Below, piece by piece: positions 36,745-47,059 of a stretch of DNA of 64,000 bases. A model generated the notes under the pieces. It searched no databases. It was given only the letters and a program-made list of their open reading frames with translations, and was not told the DNA's origin. The translations under genes and the position numbers were made by a program. Source of the DNA: Azolla caroliniana (Eukaryota > Polypodiophyta); assembly GCA_043228905.1 (NCBI GenBank), contig JBHGNT010000003.1, forward strand, positions 8,494,001 to 8,558,000, written 5' to 3'. The first letter of the stretch is position 1, and each line of letters begins with the position of its first letter.

Positions 36745-38859
36745 AATGGCAGCATTGATCATGATCATATCAGCCTAGATTTACACATTGGGCTCCCAAT
36801 CAATAAGGAATATAAGAAAATCAGGCCAATTCAGTTTGGCAGTAGTAATGATTCGATGTCATCGGGCCAGAGTAATAATTCGACTGAGCCCGGGGTAAGA
36901 ATCGGAGGTGATTATTATGCTGCATCAGTCAATGCGATCGGTGACCAATGGAATGATCCTTCATCTGCTGGAATCTCCCCCCGTAACTACTGGATCCCGA
37001 CGGTCGAGGAGATTCTGACGGGGCCGACGCAATTCCCCTGCCCGCTCTGTGGGAAAATGTTCAACAGATATAATAACATGCAGGTACATAATTTAGTCAC
37101 AACATTATATGGGCATTTGATTGTTAACATCCCAGGGCAGTAGATTAGGTGCAGATGCAGTATATGTAATGATATTATGTAGACTTTGTATTGATTTTGA
37201 ATGATAATATCTTGGCGACAGTAAGATTAGGTTGCAGATGCAGTATATAATGATATTATGTGTTTCCCTTGTGTATTGATTTTGAATGATAATATCCTAG
37301 GGCAGTAGATTAGGTGCAGGTGCATAATGTGGTAATTCATTAGTGAGGATTCAAACTAGTTCTTTTAATGGTGGAATTATCAATCTGATTAGTTAGCTGG
37401 TTTAGCTCTGATTGGAAACCCATTTCCAGATGCCACTTTACTGATGAATATTTCTAGTGTTCAATTCGAAAAACACCATTAAAATCTGGCGTATGTAGGT
37501 AACATCAATCATGATTTAGCTAGGAAAAATAAGTGGTAGATTAATTGAAACAGAAGCTCCCTAGTAATCTTAGCATGATTCATATATATACTTGAGAAGA
37601 TGGATGAACTGACAATGGATTAATGTTAATTGTAGATGCATATTAACAGCATGATTCATATATATACTTTGAGAAGATGGATGAACTGACAATGGATTAA
37701 TGTGTTAATTAATGTAGATGCATATTAACAGCAAGATTCATATATATATATACTTGAGAAGATGGATTAACTGACAATGGATTAATGTGTTAATGCAGAT
37801 TTACATTAAGAGCATGATTCCTATATATATATATATATATACTTGAGAAGATGGATTAACTGACAATAGATTAATGTGTTAATGCAGATGCACATGTGGG
37901 GCCATGGATCACAGTACAGGAGGGGCCTGGAATCAACCATTAATCCTACTACAAAAACTTCTACAACAACAACAACTACTACTACTACTACTACTAATAC
38001 TGCAGCTACAAAAACTTCTATAGTTAATCCAAATCGTACAAATAAACTAACTGTACTCTCATCTGGCGGGGACGCCACCACGCGGAATGATGACAGTGAC
38101 AAGCAGAACATCGGAATCGATGATGATAGCGACAGGCAGAACGATGGTATCGAAAGGATTAATGACAAGAGAAGCAGCGAAGAAGAAGATCCGCGCGTCA
38201 TCATTGTCGAAGAAGAAGAAGAAGAAGAAGAAGAAGAAGAAGAAGAAGAAGAGCACATTATGCATGAATCGGAGAGATTGTCGACGAAGAATCATGATGG
38301 CGAGGATCGGAGGAAGCATGGGGAGCACGGATCGGAATCATATGATCCCATGATTCAAGAGTCGGCGGGATTGCTGATGAGGGATGGGAGGGATGATCAC
38401 GGCGGTGAGCAGGAATCATTGGAATCATGGGCGGGGGGGCGAACATTGGGGTCATCGGAATCGTGGGCGATGATGATGAAGCGGCTGGTGCTGGTGCGGA
38501 CGCCGTGCTACTGCTGCGTGGTCGGGTGCCGGAACCACGTGGGTCACGCGCGCGCCAAGCCGCTCAAGGATCTGCGGACCCTGCAGACCCACTTCAAGCG
38601 CAAGCACGGGGCGAAGGCGCACACGTGCCGGAGGTGCGGCGTGAAGGCGTTCGCGGTGCGCGGCGACTGGCGCACCCACGAGAAGAACTGCGGGAAGCTC
38701 TGGTTCTGCACCTGCGGCTCCGATTTCAAGCACAAGCGCTCCCTCAAGGACCATATCCGCGCTTTCAATGCCGGCAACTCCTCCTCCGCCACTCCTCATC
38801 TGCACGCCCCGGCTTCTTCTTCTTCTTCTTCGACCCTCGCCCCTTCCACCTCCTACTAA
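36415..38859 (+). CDS. WIP: WIP-type C2H2 zinc-finger transcription factor (two exons)
   Basis: Exons 36415-37083 and 37888-38859 join in phase 0 (CAG|GTACAT and TTAATGCAG|ATG), giving 546 residues. Exon 1 has a His/Asn-rich tract (about residues 103-116), an LDLHIGLP motif, and [19 protein letters not shown] with the family-defining W-I-P at 193-195. Finger 1 uses C209, C212, H225 and H229 and spans the splice site. Exon 2 then has a Thr-run, poly-Glu linker of about 187 residues. The remaining WIP fingers follow from TPCYCC (430-433): [25 protein letters not shown] and [14 protein letters not shown], and a Ser-rich tail. WIP proteins (TT1, NTT/WIP2 relatives) are plant-specific nuclear regulators of seed coat, transmitting tract and root development; which one this is I cannot say. 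Oddities: the linker is normally about 12 residues, and finger 3 has 13 rather than 12 residues between C473 and H487. The end of exon 2 is much richer in GC than exon 1. Confidence 0.93.
37145..37320 (+). repeat. Intronic tandem duplication (about 85 bp) after the WIP 5' splice site
   Basis: GATTAGGTGCAGATGCAGTA and the following ATGATATTATGT...TGATTTTGAATGATAATATC recur at about 37143, 37226 and, partly, 37308. Each unit carries a GCAGATGCAG-like segment resembling a 3' splice site. Confidence 0.75.
37570..37890 (+). repeat. Four-fold tandem repeat (about 75-90 bp) containing the WIP 3' splice site
   Basis: Each unit reads CATGATTC-TATATATA-CTTGAGAAGATGGAT-AACTGACAAT-GGATTAATGT and ends in TGTAGATGCATATT (twice), TGCAGATTTACATT and finally TGCAG|ATGCACATG, the real acceptor at 37886-37887. 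The functional acceptor is thus the last of four tandem copies of the branch-point and acceptor region. Confidence 0.85.
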
Positions 38860-38959
38860 TCATCATCACTATAATGAATGAATGAATCAGTAAATACACT
38901 TGATTTTCATAAATGTATGTATATATATACATACCCCCCCTCCCCACCATAATCAATCA

Positions 38960-40270
38960 TTACATACTTATATATATATGCTATAGTCCTGAATCCATTG
39001 CATTGATTGATATGATTTGATTGATTGATCCACAGTTAAATGCCACATGAAATCAATCATATTGCTGTACCTACTTCAGCTAATCTTCTCCATCTTGTTT
39101 TAACAAGTACATACATATACATTTTAAGTATTGAATGCATGCATATAAGTATACACCATGATGATCAATCAATATATACTTGATTTCGTATATACACACC
39201 CCCATCATTACATAACTGGATCCATACTTAAGTCCTGAATGCATATATACACCATGATGATCAATCAATATACTTGATTTATTATATACACAACCCCATC
39301 ATTACATACATATATGCTAAGACTTACTGAATCCATTTCATTGATTGTTTGATCCACAGTTAATGCCTCTTGAAATTGATAATGTTGCTATATATATATG
39401 CTATAGTACTGAATCCATTCCATTGATTGATATGATTTGATTGATTGATCCACAGTTAAATGCCACTTGAAATCAATCATATTGCTGTTTCTACTTCAGC
39501 TAATCTTCTCCATACATATTGTTCTAACAAATACATATACATTTAAGTATTGAATGCATGCATATATACACCATGATGATCAATCAATATATACTTGATT
39601 TACTATATACACACCTCCATCATCATTACATACTTATATATGACATTAATATTGGATCCATTTCATTGATCGATTAATCCACAGTTAAATGCCTCTTATT
39701 TGATGATCGCGTCGCTGTTTCTACTTCAATTAATCTCTATATTTTCCTAACAAATACATATACATAAAGTATTGAATGCATGCATTATCAATATACTTGA
39801 TTTACTATATATACACACCCCATCATTACATACTTATATATGCTGGTACTGAATCCATACTTAAGTACTGAATGCATACATATATACACCATGATGATCA
39901 ATATACTTGATTTCCTATACACGCACCCCTTCATTTACATATACATACATATATGCAAGTACTCAATCCATTTCATTGATTGATCCACAGTTAATGCCTC
40001 TTGAAATTGATTTAAATGTTGCTGTTTCTACTTAAATTAATCTTCTCCATTTTGTTTTAACACAGTAAGTACTGAATACATACATATATACACCATGATG
40101 ATCAATATACTTGATTTAATATACACACACCCCCATCATTACATACATATATGCTAGTACCTTGATTGATTGATCGATCCGCAGTTAATGCTTCTTGAAA
40201 GTGATCATATTGCTGTTTCTACTTGAATTAAAAGATTCTCCATTTTGTTTTAACAAAGTCCAAATACATT
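38960..40270. repeat. Tandem array of about 240-330-bp units downstream of the WIP gene
   Basis: The block ACACCATGATGATCAAT recurs near 39152, 39250, 39568, 39886 and 40089. TGATCCACAGTTAA(A)TGCC recurs near 39027, 39349, 39448, 39675 and 39980. Units vary by internal AT and ACAC runs. The array starts within about 100 bp of the stop codon, so it probably includes part of the 3' UTR. Confidence 0.8.
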
Positions 40271-40387
40271 AAGTCTCCCTTATAATACATAAATTACATT
40301 GATTCATCATTAACCTACCCCATGAAGGATCAAAGAAATAATGATGTACTGCCCCCCCTTGTTACACCATTCCTCACTCTTTAGTAA

Positions 40388-40400
40388 CCCCCCCCCCCCC
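40388..40400. repeat. Poly-C run (13)
   Basis: Thirteen consecutive C. Such runs are error-prone in assembly. Confidence 0.9.
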
Positions 40401-40920
40401 ACCTTAATGGATGACAAACATCAATGGTGGAGCAGACATATACAAGTTGAAGCGAGCTACTTACCGTCTCCTCGGATTCATTCACCTCGGATTCATTCAG
40501 GCTGATCATGACCACCATTTTACCCTAATACTACTAATGATTCAACAATAATATTGCAGGTGGCCTTCATTAATCCACCTTATTGTCAATCATCTTCAGT
40601 GTCCACCTTCATGCAGCTTTAATCGTGTACATCTTGTGATTACATTCACGAATCACAACATATCTTCAAAATGGGTCTACCAAGATATATATCCCTGCCC
40701 ATTTCTTAATATATATTACTTTCAAAATTTCTGCACATTCATTCATTCATATCATATTTACCATCATCTTGCACGAGAACTCATACATAATTGGCTTCTC
40801 TACTTGGATCATGATGATCAAATCCTGTCGCTAAGATGTAAGTAGCCTTTTGATCACCTAATTATAAATGGCTCCAGTGTGCATGCATTATTGGTTGGGA
40901 TCACTAACCCATATTAATGT
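40401..40920. other. Intergenic, nothing recognised
   Basis: Low GC, no domain-bearing frame. Confidence 0.45.
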
Positions 40921-40925
40921 TGGAT

Positions 40926-41328
40926 GTTTAAGTACCTTGTTTGGGATTAAAGCTGATTAGACAATATTTTAATCATCAAGTCACCGATTGATCATGCGTA
41001 AGTACCTCGTTTAGATTGAAGCTGATTACACGATATTAGAAACAATGGAGATTAATATAAATCACAAATCTATATCATAAATAAATATTTAAACAAGAAT
41101 GTATAATATAACAACCTATTCTTGTGACTATTATGAATGGGTGATATCACTGATTCCACCAATATATAAAATAATCATTAATATAAATAGTTCCTAAACG
41201 ATTGTGTTCACGATGTTGAATATTTCTGATTAGTAATGCCCGTCGATACCGTAATTGCATTGACCAATCGGTGACTTAATGTTCAAAATATCGTATAATC
41301 AGCTTCAATTCCAACATAATTTAAATAC
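40926..41328. mobile_element. Inverted-repeat element (MITE-like), about 70-bp arms
   Basis: The left arm (40926-41000: GTTTGGGATTAAAGCTGATT ... AAGTCACCGATTGATCATGC) matches the inverted right arm (about 41255-41328: GCATTGACCAATCGGTGACTT ... AATCAGCTTCAATTCC). A second direct copy of the inner arm lies at 40997-41045. The centre is AT-rich and non-coding. Target duplication not determined. Confidence 0.55.
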
Positions 41329-41460
41329 ATAATTTTCTTATTTTGTAGGTTTAAATAATTTATATCCCTTTAAAGCCATTCGGATTGGCCATACCCTACT
41401 AATATACATTGTATATTGTGGAGGTCTAATTTCTTTCTCTATTTGGGAGCGATGTGACTA

Positions 41461-43560
41461 TTATAAATTTATACGCAATCGCCCCAAATGTCTTCTAAGT
41501 TTTCCAACATTAGGATTTCTTCCAAACCATAGAAAAAAAAAATGGTATATTGAATTTGGGTACCTTATAAGGAGATCGATTTGTAAATTATAACATGGCC
41601 TCTTGCCAACATTCATTGTGCAGTCTGACCACTTGATGCATGCATCCAATAACGTCTTATTCATTCGCTCCGCAACACCATAATTTTGTTGCGGGTTGTA
41701 TGAAGTTGTAAACTCATGTCTTGCGCCCAACGTCTTACGAAATGTCCTCCATTCGGTCGAACAATATTCTCCACCATTATATCACTTCTAATTGTTTTAA
41801 TTTGAGATTGATGTTGGTTTTCATCAAAGTGCTTTGTGGGTTTTGAAGGCATTGAAAACACCATCTTTACTCTTTGATGAAATAAATTATGGTGAACCTT
41901 GTGAGGTGATCAATAAAAGTAATGAAATATCGATTGCCAATTATTGGAGGTATTTGTAGTGGCACACATAAATTGAAATGGATGATTTGGAGTCGGCCTC
42001 TCGATTTGATGAACGTGAAGAGGAAACTTTCTTGTACTTTGTTTGCCATAGATGCATCCTTCACAAATCGATAGATATTGAAATGGTTTATTTAGTATAC
42101 CTTCAACAAGTTTGTGTGTTTGAATTGTCTTCATTGATTTTGGATGTAGGTAGCCTAGCCTATGATACCATATCAAGGTTTGATCATCTTGTTGATGGTT
42201 TGAAGTTATGTAAGCTTCAATTAATGAATGGTCCATTGTCTTCAATGGGCATTGGGCATATTTTTCCAATCTTCAGACACATTGTTTTAATTATTTCTCC
42301 CACGGGTAACTTATAATGATATATAGCGTAGTTGTAATGAAATTCTATTATTGTTCCATTTGATATAACTTCACTCATAGATATTATAGATAATAAGTTC
42401 TTTGCTAGCCCCTGAACAAAGTAAATGTTTAAGATGGTAATTTTGGATTTATTATTGATTGACAAATGAATGGTACCTTTTCCAAGTGCTAACTTGGTTC
42501 CATTATTTTTGAAGCGTACCTCAAGTGGGTGATGAAATGGATTGTGGTCATACAACAATTCTCGTGTATGGGTTAGATTGTGGGTGGCTTTGGTGTCAAA
42601 GTGCCATAATCTTTCCATATGAGTTTTGTTTCTTTGGACTTCTCACATGAATGCTTGTACGGAGGATAGGACATCATCTTCATTAGGTATTGATGCAAAA
42701 TGTGCTTGGGCATTGAACCTTTTACCTTTGTTTCTTTGGTCGTTTTGCTTTCAGAGACATTCTCTTTCAATGTATCCCGGTTTGTTGTAATATCTAAACA
42801 TGATTACAGTGGAGACATTGATTGCTCCTTGCCTTGATGGTTGGTTTGGCTTGTATGACCTTTGAAACTTTTGAAACCTTGGGTTTGAGAAGTTGGATTT
42901 CTGAAATCTTGTTATCACGTGCATTACCATTGATCCATTGTTGTGTTTCATCTTACCCTTTGTTTTTCGGATCTCTTCTCATTTCAATTTTCAAAACATG
43001 TTCGTCAAGTTCGAAATGTCATTGTTTCCATGTGTGGTGACAAAAGTGTCCCATGAATATGGTAAGGCACCCAAGATTAAATCAAATTTCATATCTTCAT
43101 CAATTTTATTACTTGTTGGCAATACTTGCTCAAGGGCTAACTGCCATTTTCTGATGAATGCTTGCTCAAGTTTTTCCATTGCCAATGTGACAAGGTGTCT
43201 CAAAGTGTTGACCTTTATTGTTTTATTTGAGGGTTTGTGGCGTTCCTTCAATCCATCCCATATTTCTTTTAATGTTTCTAGTTATTTTACTAAATCTATT
43301 TGCTCATCGGTTAGATGCATAACCAATTCCATGTGTGCATCTAAATCTTTATTTTTCCATTCCATCAATTCTAGGATAGTTGTAATTTGTGGTATTATAC
43401 CTTTCGCAATGTCGATTAATTGTGCTCTTTCAAGGATTAGGCTCATCCTTACTTTCCACATTCTATAATTCTTGTCATTGAGTTCCCTCATGGTGTTCTT
43501 TCTTGTCATGCGTTGTTTTGTTTGTTGAACTTGTGTTGGAATCCATCTTCATAGATCTTT
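41461..43560 (-). mobile_element. Ty1/copia remnant: gag to mid-integrase (minus strand, dead)
   Basis: Minus-strand reading from about 43540 down. Gag begins near 43509 (MRELNDKNYRMWKVRMSLIL) and continues at 43251-42991. The zinc knuckle near 42765 is degenerate (FRYYNKPGYIEREC, two Cys and the His replaced). Protease begins WHFDTKATHNLTHTRELL at about 42600, where DTG has become DTK. The GAG-pre-integrase segment (LIWYHRLGYLHPKSM, about 42185) and integrase core pieces follow (YFITFIDHLTRFTIIYF; NPQQNYGVAERMNKTL near 41690). The frame changes several times. The element ends at 41461, so RT and RNase H are missing. Confidence 0.88.
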
Positions 43561-43608
43561 CGGATCAATTAGACTTCTTGATGGTTGTGCTTTAATTCCT
43601 AGTGGAAG

Positions 43609-43621
43609 GCCCTGATACCAT
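43609..43621 (-). other. tRNA-iMet-type primer binding site of the minus copia
   Basis: The minus strand reads TGGTATCAGGGCC directly after the LTR end and about 100 bp before the gag start. This is the classic plant copia primer site with one change. Confidence 0.75.
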
Positions 43622-43900
43622 ATAGGAATAAGTACTATCTAACAAAGTATAATAGTTGTATATATGTAACTTAATTTGATGATAAAAGAGAGATTACATT
43701 ATGATCATGTTAGGTGTTACATTTTATAGGTAGAAGAGATCATAGGAAAGTTTGTAGTGGGAATGTTCATTGTGAACAAATCTCATATGAATTTGTTGTA
43801 AGGTTCCTCATTGTGAACTGTTGAGAATCAAACTCAACTTCCCATGTGTGGGAACACACTCTAGGATACTCAAGTGTGTGAACACTCCACCTCCTTGTAT
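43622..43900 (-). repeat. 5' LTR of the minus copia
   Basis: Lies between the primer site and the head-to-head LTR of the next element. Contains a TATA-like CCTATAAAATG at about 43713-43723 on the minus strand. The outer boundary (about 43895-43905) is approximate. Confidence 0.55.
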
Positions 43901-43910
43901 AATAACTAGT

Positions 43911-44110
43911 GTGTCATAGAAGTTAATGTTCTATGACACATATTCTTTAAGTAAGTTATGACACGACCTCTTTCCCAAGAGGCGGTACTAGTGAGAGAAC
44001 TTAGAGAGAAGATGACTACATAAGCACCTTCTCCTTCTCTTTGTAACAGTTGGTCATTCTTGTTTCCTTGTAATACAGTTTTTTGTTTTTCTGTAATCGC
44101 TCTCTCTCTC

Positions 44111-44154
<44 letters not shown>

Positions 44155-44204
44155 CACACACACACACACACAGTTCTTCCGTTGCACAGAATCATCGATT
44201 CTTT
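43911..44204 (+). repeat. 5' LTR of the plus copia, with CT and CA microsatellites
   Basis: Begins TGTGTCATAGAAGTTAATG near 43911 and ends ...TCTTTACA at 44204, right before a primer site. The first 29 bases hold a hairpin (GTGTCATAGAA / TTCTATGACAC). (CT)n at 44100-44152 and (CA)n at 44153-44172 lie near its 3' end. It is placed head-to-head with the minus copia LTR. Confidence 0.55.
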
Positions 44205-44205
44205 A

Positions 44206-44217
44206 CATGGTATTAGA
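44206..44217 (+). other. tRNA-iMet-type primer binding site of the plus copia
   Basis: TGGTATTAGAGC immediately after the LTR end, one base from the canonical TGGTATCAGAGC. Confidence 0.75.
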
Positions 44218-44368
44218 GCGCCTGGTTGCTTGATAGAAGTCCATTGCCTCTGCGTGTGTTGTACCCAATCCTGAGTTCGGAAAGAACCGGCTGATCACTG
44301 TAGCAGCAACTTACACAATTTGTATCAAAGAGAAGAAGAAGAAGAAGAAGAAGAAGAAGAAACTTGAC

Positions 44369-46140
44369 ATGAATACTCAGATGGGAAGTGCCCTTCCTAT
44401 TGAGAAGGTTGACAGAAACAACTTTGCATCTTGGGAGTACAAGATGCACCAATACCTTGTTGGCCAAGGTTATTGGAGCTATGTCGAGGGAGCACACGAA
44501 AATCAACCCAACCCAACACATGCCGACTACCCAGCTTGGGAGCAAGCGGCGAATTGTGTGTTGTATTGCCTTGCATCATGCGTCCAAGATCACATGCTCG
44601 GCTACATCTGAGAGGACAAAACGCCAAAGGAGGCGTGGGGGAATCTCAAGAAGATCTTTGCGGCCAACACAACCGCAAGAAAGCTTCAACTCCGTCAAGA
44701 GTTGAATGGTATACAACAGAGGTACATGCCAATTGGCATCTACATCTTGAAGATCAAGGAACTATGTGATGCCCTCGAGTCGATCAATGTTAGCATTGAT
44801 GACGATGAAATGGTGCCGATTTTCCTTGGAGGCTTGGCACCACGGTTTGCAGCCATCCAGTCGGCAGTCTTCGCGAGGGAGAATCCTCCATCCTTTGATC
44901 TCCAGTCGATGTTGTTGGTTGAGGAGAATAATGTTCGAACAAGAAGCAATGTGCGAGGACATGCTCTATTCGAACTTCGATAGAGGAAGAGGACAAGATC
45001 GTGGAAGAAGACGTTGATTCGGCCAAGGTCGACACAACCACGAGCAACCTTGAGAACATAACTTCTACTACCGACAAGATGTTTCGAACGTGCGAGGCGT
45101 AATGTCCGGAAGAAGGGGGAGCAATCAGGCCGGACCCAACCGACAAAACAATTCCGCCCAATGCGGATATTGTGGTAAATTCGGCCACTATGAGGTAGAG
45201 TGTTTGAAAAAGAAGAGTGAGTCGACCTCCACAAGCCGAAAACTCACAAACTACGCCTCCAACTCCGACTACGGCAATCGTGGCGGAATGTTTGTGATGA
45301 GGCACAAAGCGAACATGATGACAACCTCCAACCCGACCAACACCTCCAAACCAGAAGATGTATGGTTTGTCGATTTAGGTGCATCCAATCACATGACATC
45401 CCAGAAGGATTGGTTCAAAGAGCTACGAAAGCCTGAATGACCTGGCTATGTGGAAACTGGGAATGACACAATTCACCCCATTCAGCATGTCGGCAATGTC
45501 CCATTTGGGGAAGAAGTCAACCAAACCTACATCAAGAAAGTTCCGCATGTTCCTACAATAACAAAGAACCTAGTCTCATTTGGGTAGATAGTCGAACAAG
45601 GCATGTCAGTCCGCTTCAAGGATGGAGGATGCTTCATCGAAAAAGAAGACCGATTGATCGGTCGTGGTTGGAGAGAAGGCCAAACGTTCATCCTCGATTC
45701 TCACGAGATGAAATCGGCAATGTATGTTGAGGTCCAAAAGACCGACATTGACTTAGAGTTGTGGCACAAATGAATTGGCCATATTAACCTCCAAAAGCTC
45801 AAAGGAATGCAGTCAAAAGGAGTCTTCATTGGACTCCCGAATTTTACCGAAAAGGAAATTGTAGGCGTATGCAAAGCTTGCCAACTCGGCAAACAACATC
45901 ATCAACCGTTCCCGAAAGAGAGGAACGTAAGCAACGAGATCTTGGATGTAATACATTAAGATATGTGGGGACCAACCCAAATGACAACATTTGGTGGTTG
46001 TCGATACTATGTGATGTTCATTGACGACTTCTCTAGGAACACCTGGATCTACCCTATCCGGCATAAGAGGGAAGTGTTCGAACACTTCCAAAAGTTCAAA
46101 AACGAAGTCGAAAATACAACCGGTTGCCATGTCCGGTTCT
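44369..46140 (+). mobile_element. Ty1/copia remnant 1: gag, zinc knuckle, protease, start of integrase
   Basis: Gag starts MNTQMGSALPIEKVDRNNFA at 44369 and continues through an in-frame stop near 44609 (EAWGNLKKIF, ELNGIQQRYMPIGIYILKIK) to about 44980. The zinc knuckle CGYCGKFGHYEVEC is intact at about 45157-45198. Protease reads VWFVDLGASNHMTS near 45361, so DTG has become DLG. GAG-pre-integrase (ELWHK.IGHINLQKLKGM) and the integrase zinc and core start (VCKACQLGKQHH, DMWGPTQ, YYVMFIDDFSRNTW) follow to 46140. Stops at 45438, 45584 and 45770 and a frame shift before 45090 inactivate it. RT is missing; the frame ends in a short duplication. Confidence 0.88.
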
Positions 46141-46216
46141 CCGTTCCAGATACCAATCCGGGTTCGGCTTATTCATGCGTTCCGGATACCAATCCGGGTT
46201 CAGCTTATTCAGTTGA
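46140..46216 (+). repeat. Direct duplication (about 36 bp) at the copia-copia junction
   Basis: GTTCCAGATACCAATCCGGG + TTCGGCTTATTCATGC (46143 onward) is followed by GTTCCGGATACCAATCCGGG + TTCAGCTTATTCA (46179 onward). It sits exactly where copia 1 integrase sequence stops and copia 2 gag-like sequence begins. Confidence 0.7.
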
Positions 46217-46224
46217 TCCAGATC

Positions 46225-47058
46225 CAGTTGAGCTTGTCCGCTCAAAACTTACTAAACGAGGAAGCTCGCCTGAAGGACCGAGAGTCTATTGCTGACCCGA
46301 AGGCCTTAGTCATAGAGAGAGACACAAATCGAGGAAGAGGCTGGAATCAAAGTCCCTAGAATCAAGATAAGTCGGGGACGCGGTCGAAGTCAAGGGGAAG
46401 GCCTATGTGCTTCTATTGTGGGAATCGGGGCACTTCCAAAAGTATTGTCGACACTTCCGAAAAGAGAAAGGGGGAGCCGACGATGTGCAGCCGAAGAAGA
46501 TTTTGGACAGTAAGAAAACGTCGGCAATCACAACAAGTGAGGAGGAGTTGTTGCTCATCAGTAGGCAAAATGAAGTGAACCTCATCAACGATGAATCTAC
46601 ATGGGTGGTCAATTTGGGTGCATCGTTCCACCTAACCCCCGATCTGAATGCATCTCATCTTATAGAGTCGGCGATCTCGAATCTGTAAAGATGGGAAATG
46701 AAAGGGCATGCCGAATTGTCGGCATAGGAGATGTGTGTTTGGTAATGTCAACCGGGTGCAGACTTGTGTTGAAAGACGTATGACACGTTTCAGAAGTCAG
46801 ATTGAATCTGATATCAATCGGTCGGCTGGATGATGACGGCTACACGGGTAGCATCCGGAGTGGCGTCATGAAGTTCTGCAAATGGAGCCTGATTGTGGCT
46901 TGATCTTGAAAGACAAACACACTATGCTTGATGCATGCTCGATTATGCCGAGGGGAAGCAAATCTGGCAGTCGACACTATCGAAGAACTGTGGCACATGA
47001 GGTTATGTTATATGAGCGACAAGGGGATGTGAAAACTTGCCAATGATAACCTCATTCC
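46225..47058 (+). mobile_element. Ty1/copia remnant 2: gag end, zinc knuckle, protease, GAG-pre-integrase
   Basis: A different copia family from remnant 1. It has an Arg-rich gag end, zinc knuckle CFYCGNRGHFQKYC (about 46410-46450), then protease WVVNLGASFHLTP at about 46603, where the catalytic D-T-G is N-L-G. Degraded RLNLISIGRLDDDGY, ELWHMRLCYMSDKGM and a stop-rich tail follow to about 47058. No LTR is seen on either side; it is embedded between remnant 1 and a LINE. Confidence 0.8.
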
Positions 47059-47059
47059 G

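Noticed and set aside
37821-38328. Minus-strand frames of poly-Ser and poly-Phe opposite the WIP exon 2
   Set aside because: They are the complement of the Thr/Glu-coding ACT and GAA runs of a recognised plus-strand gene.
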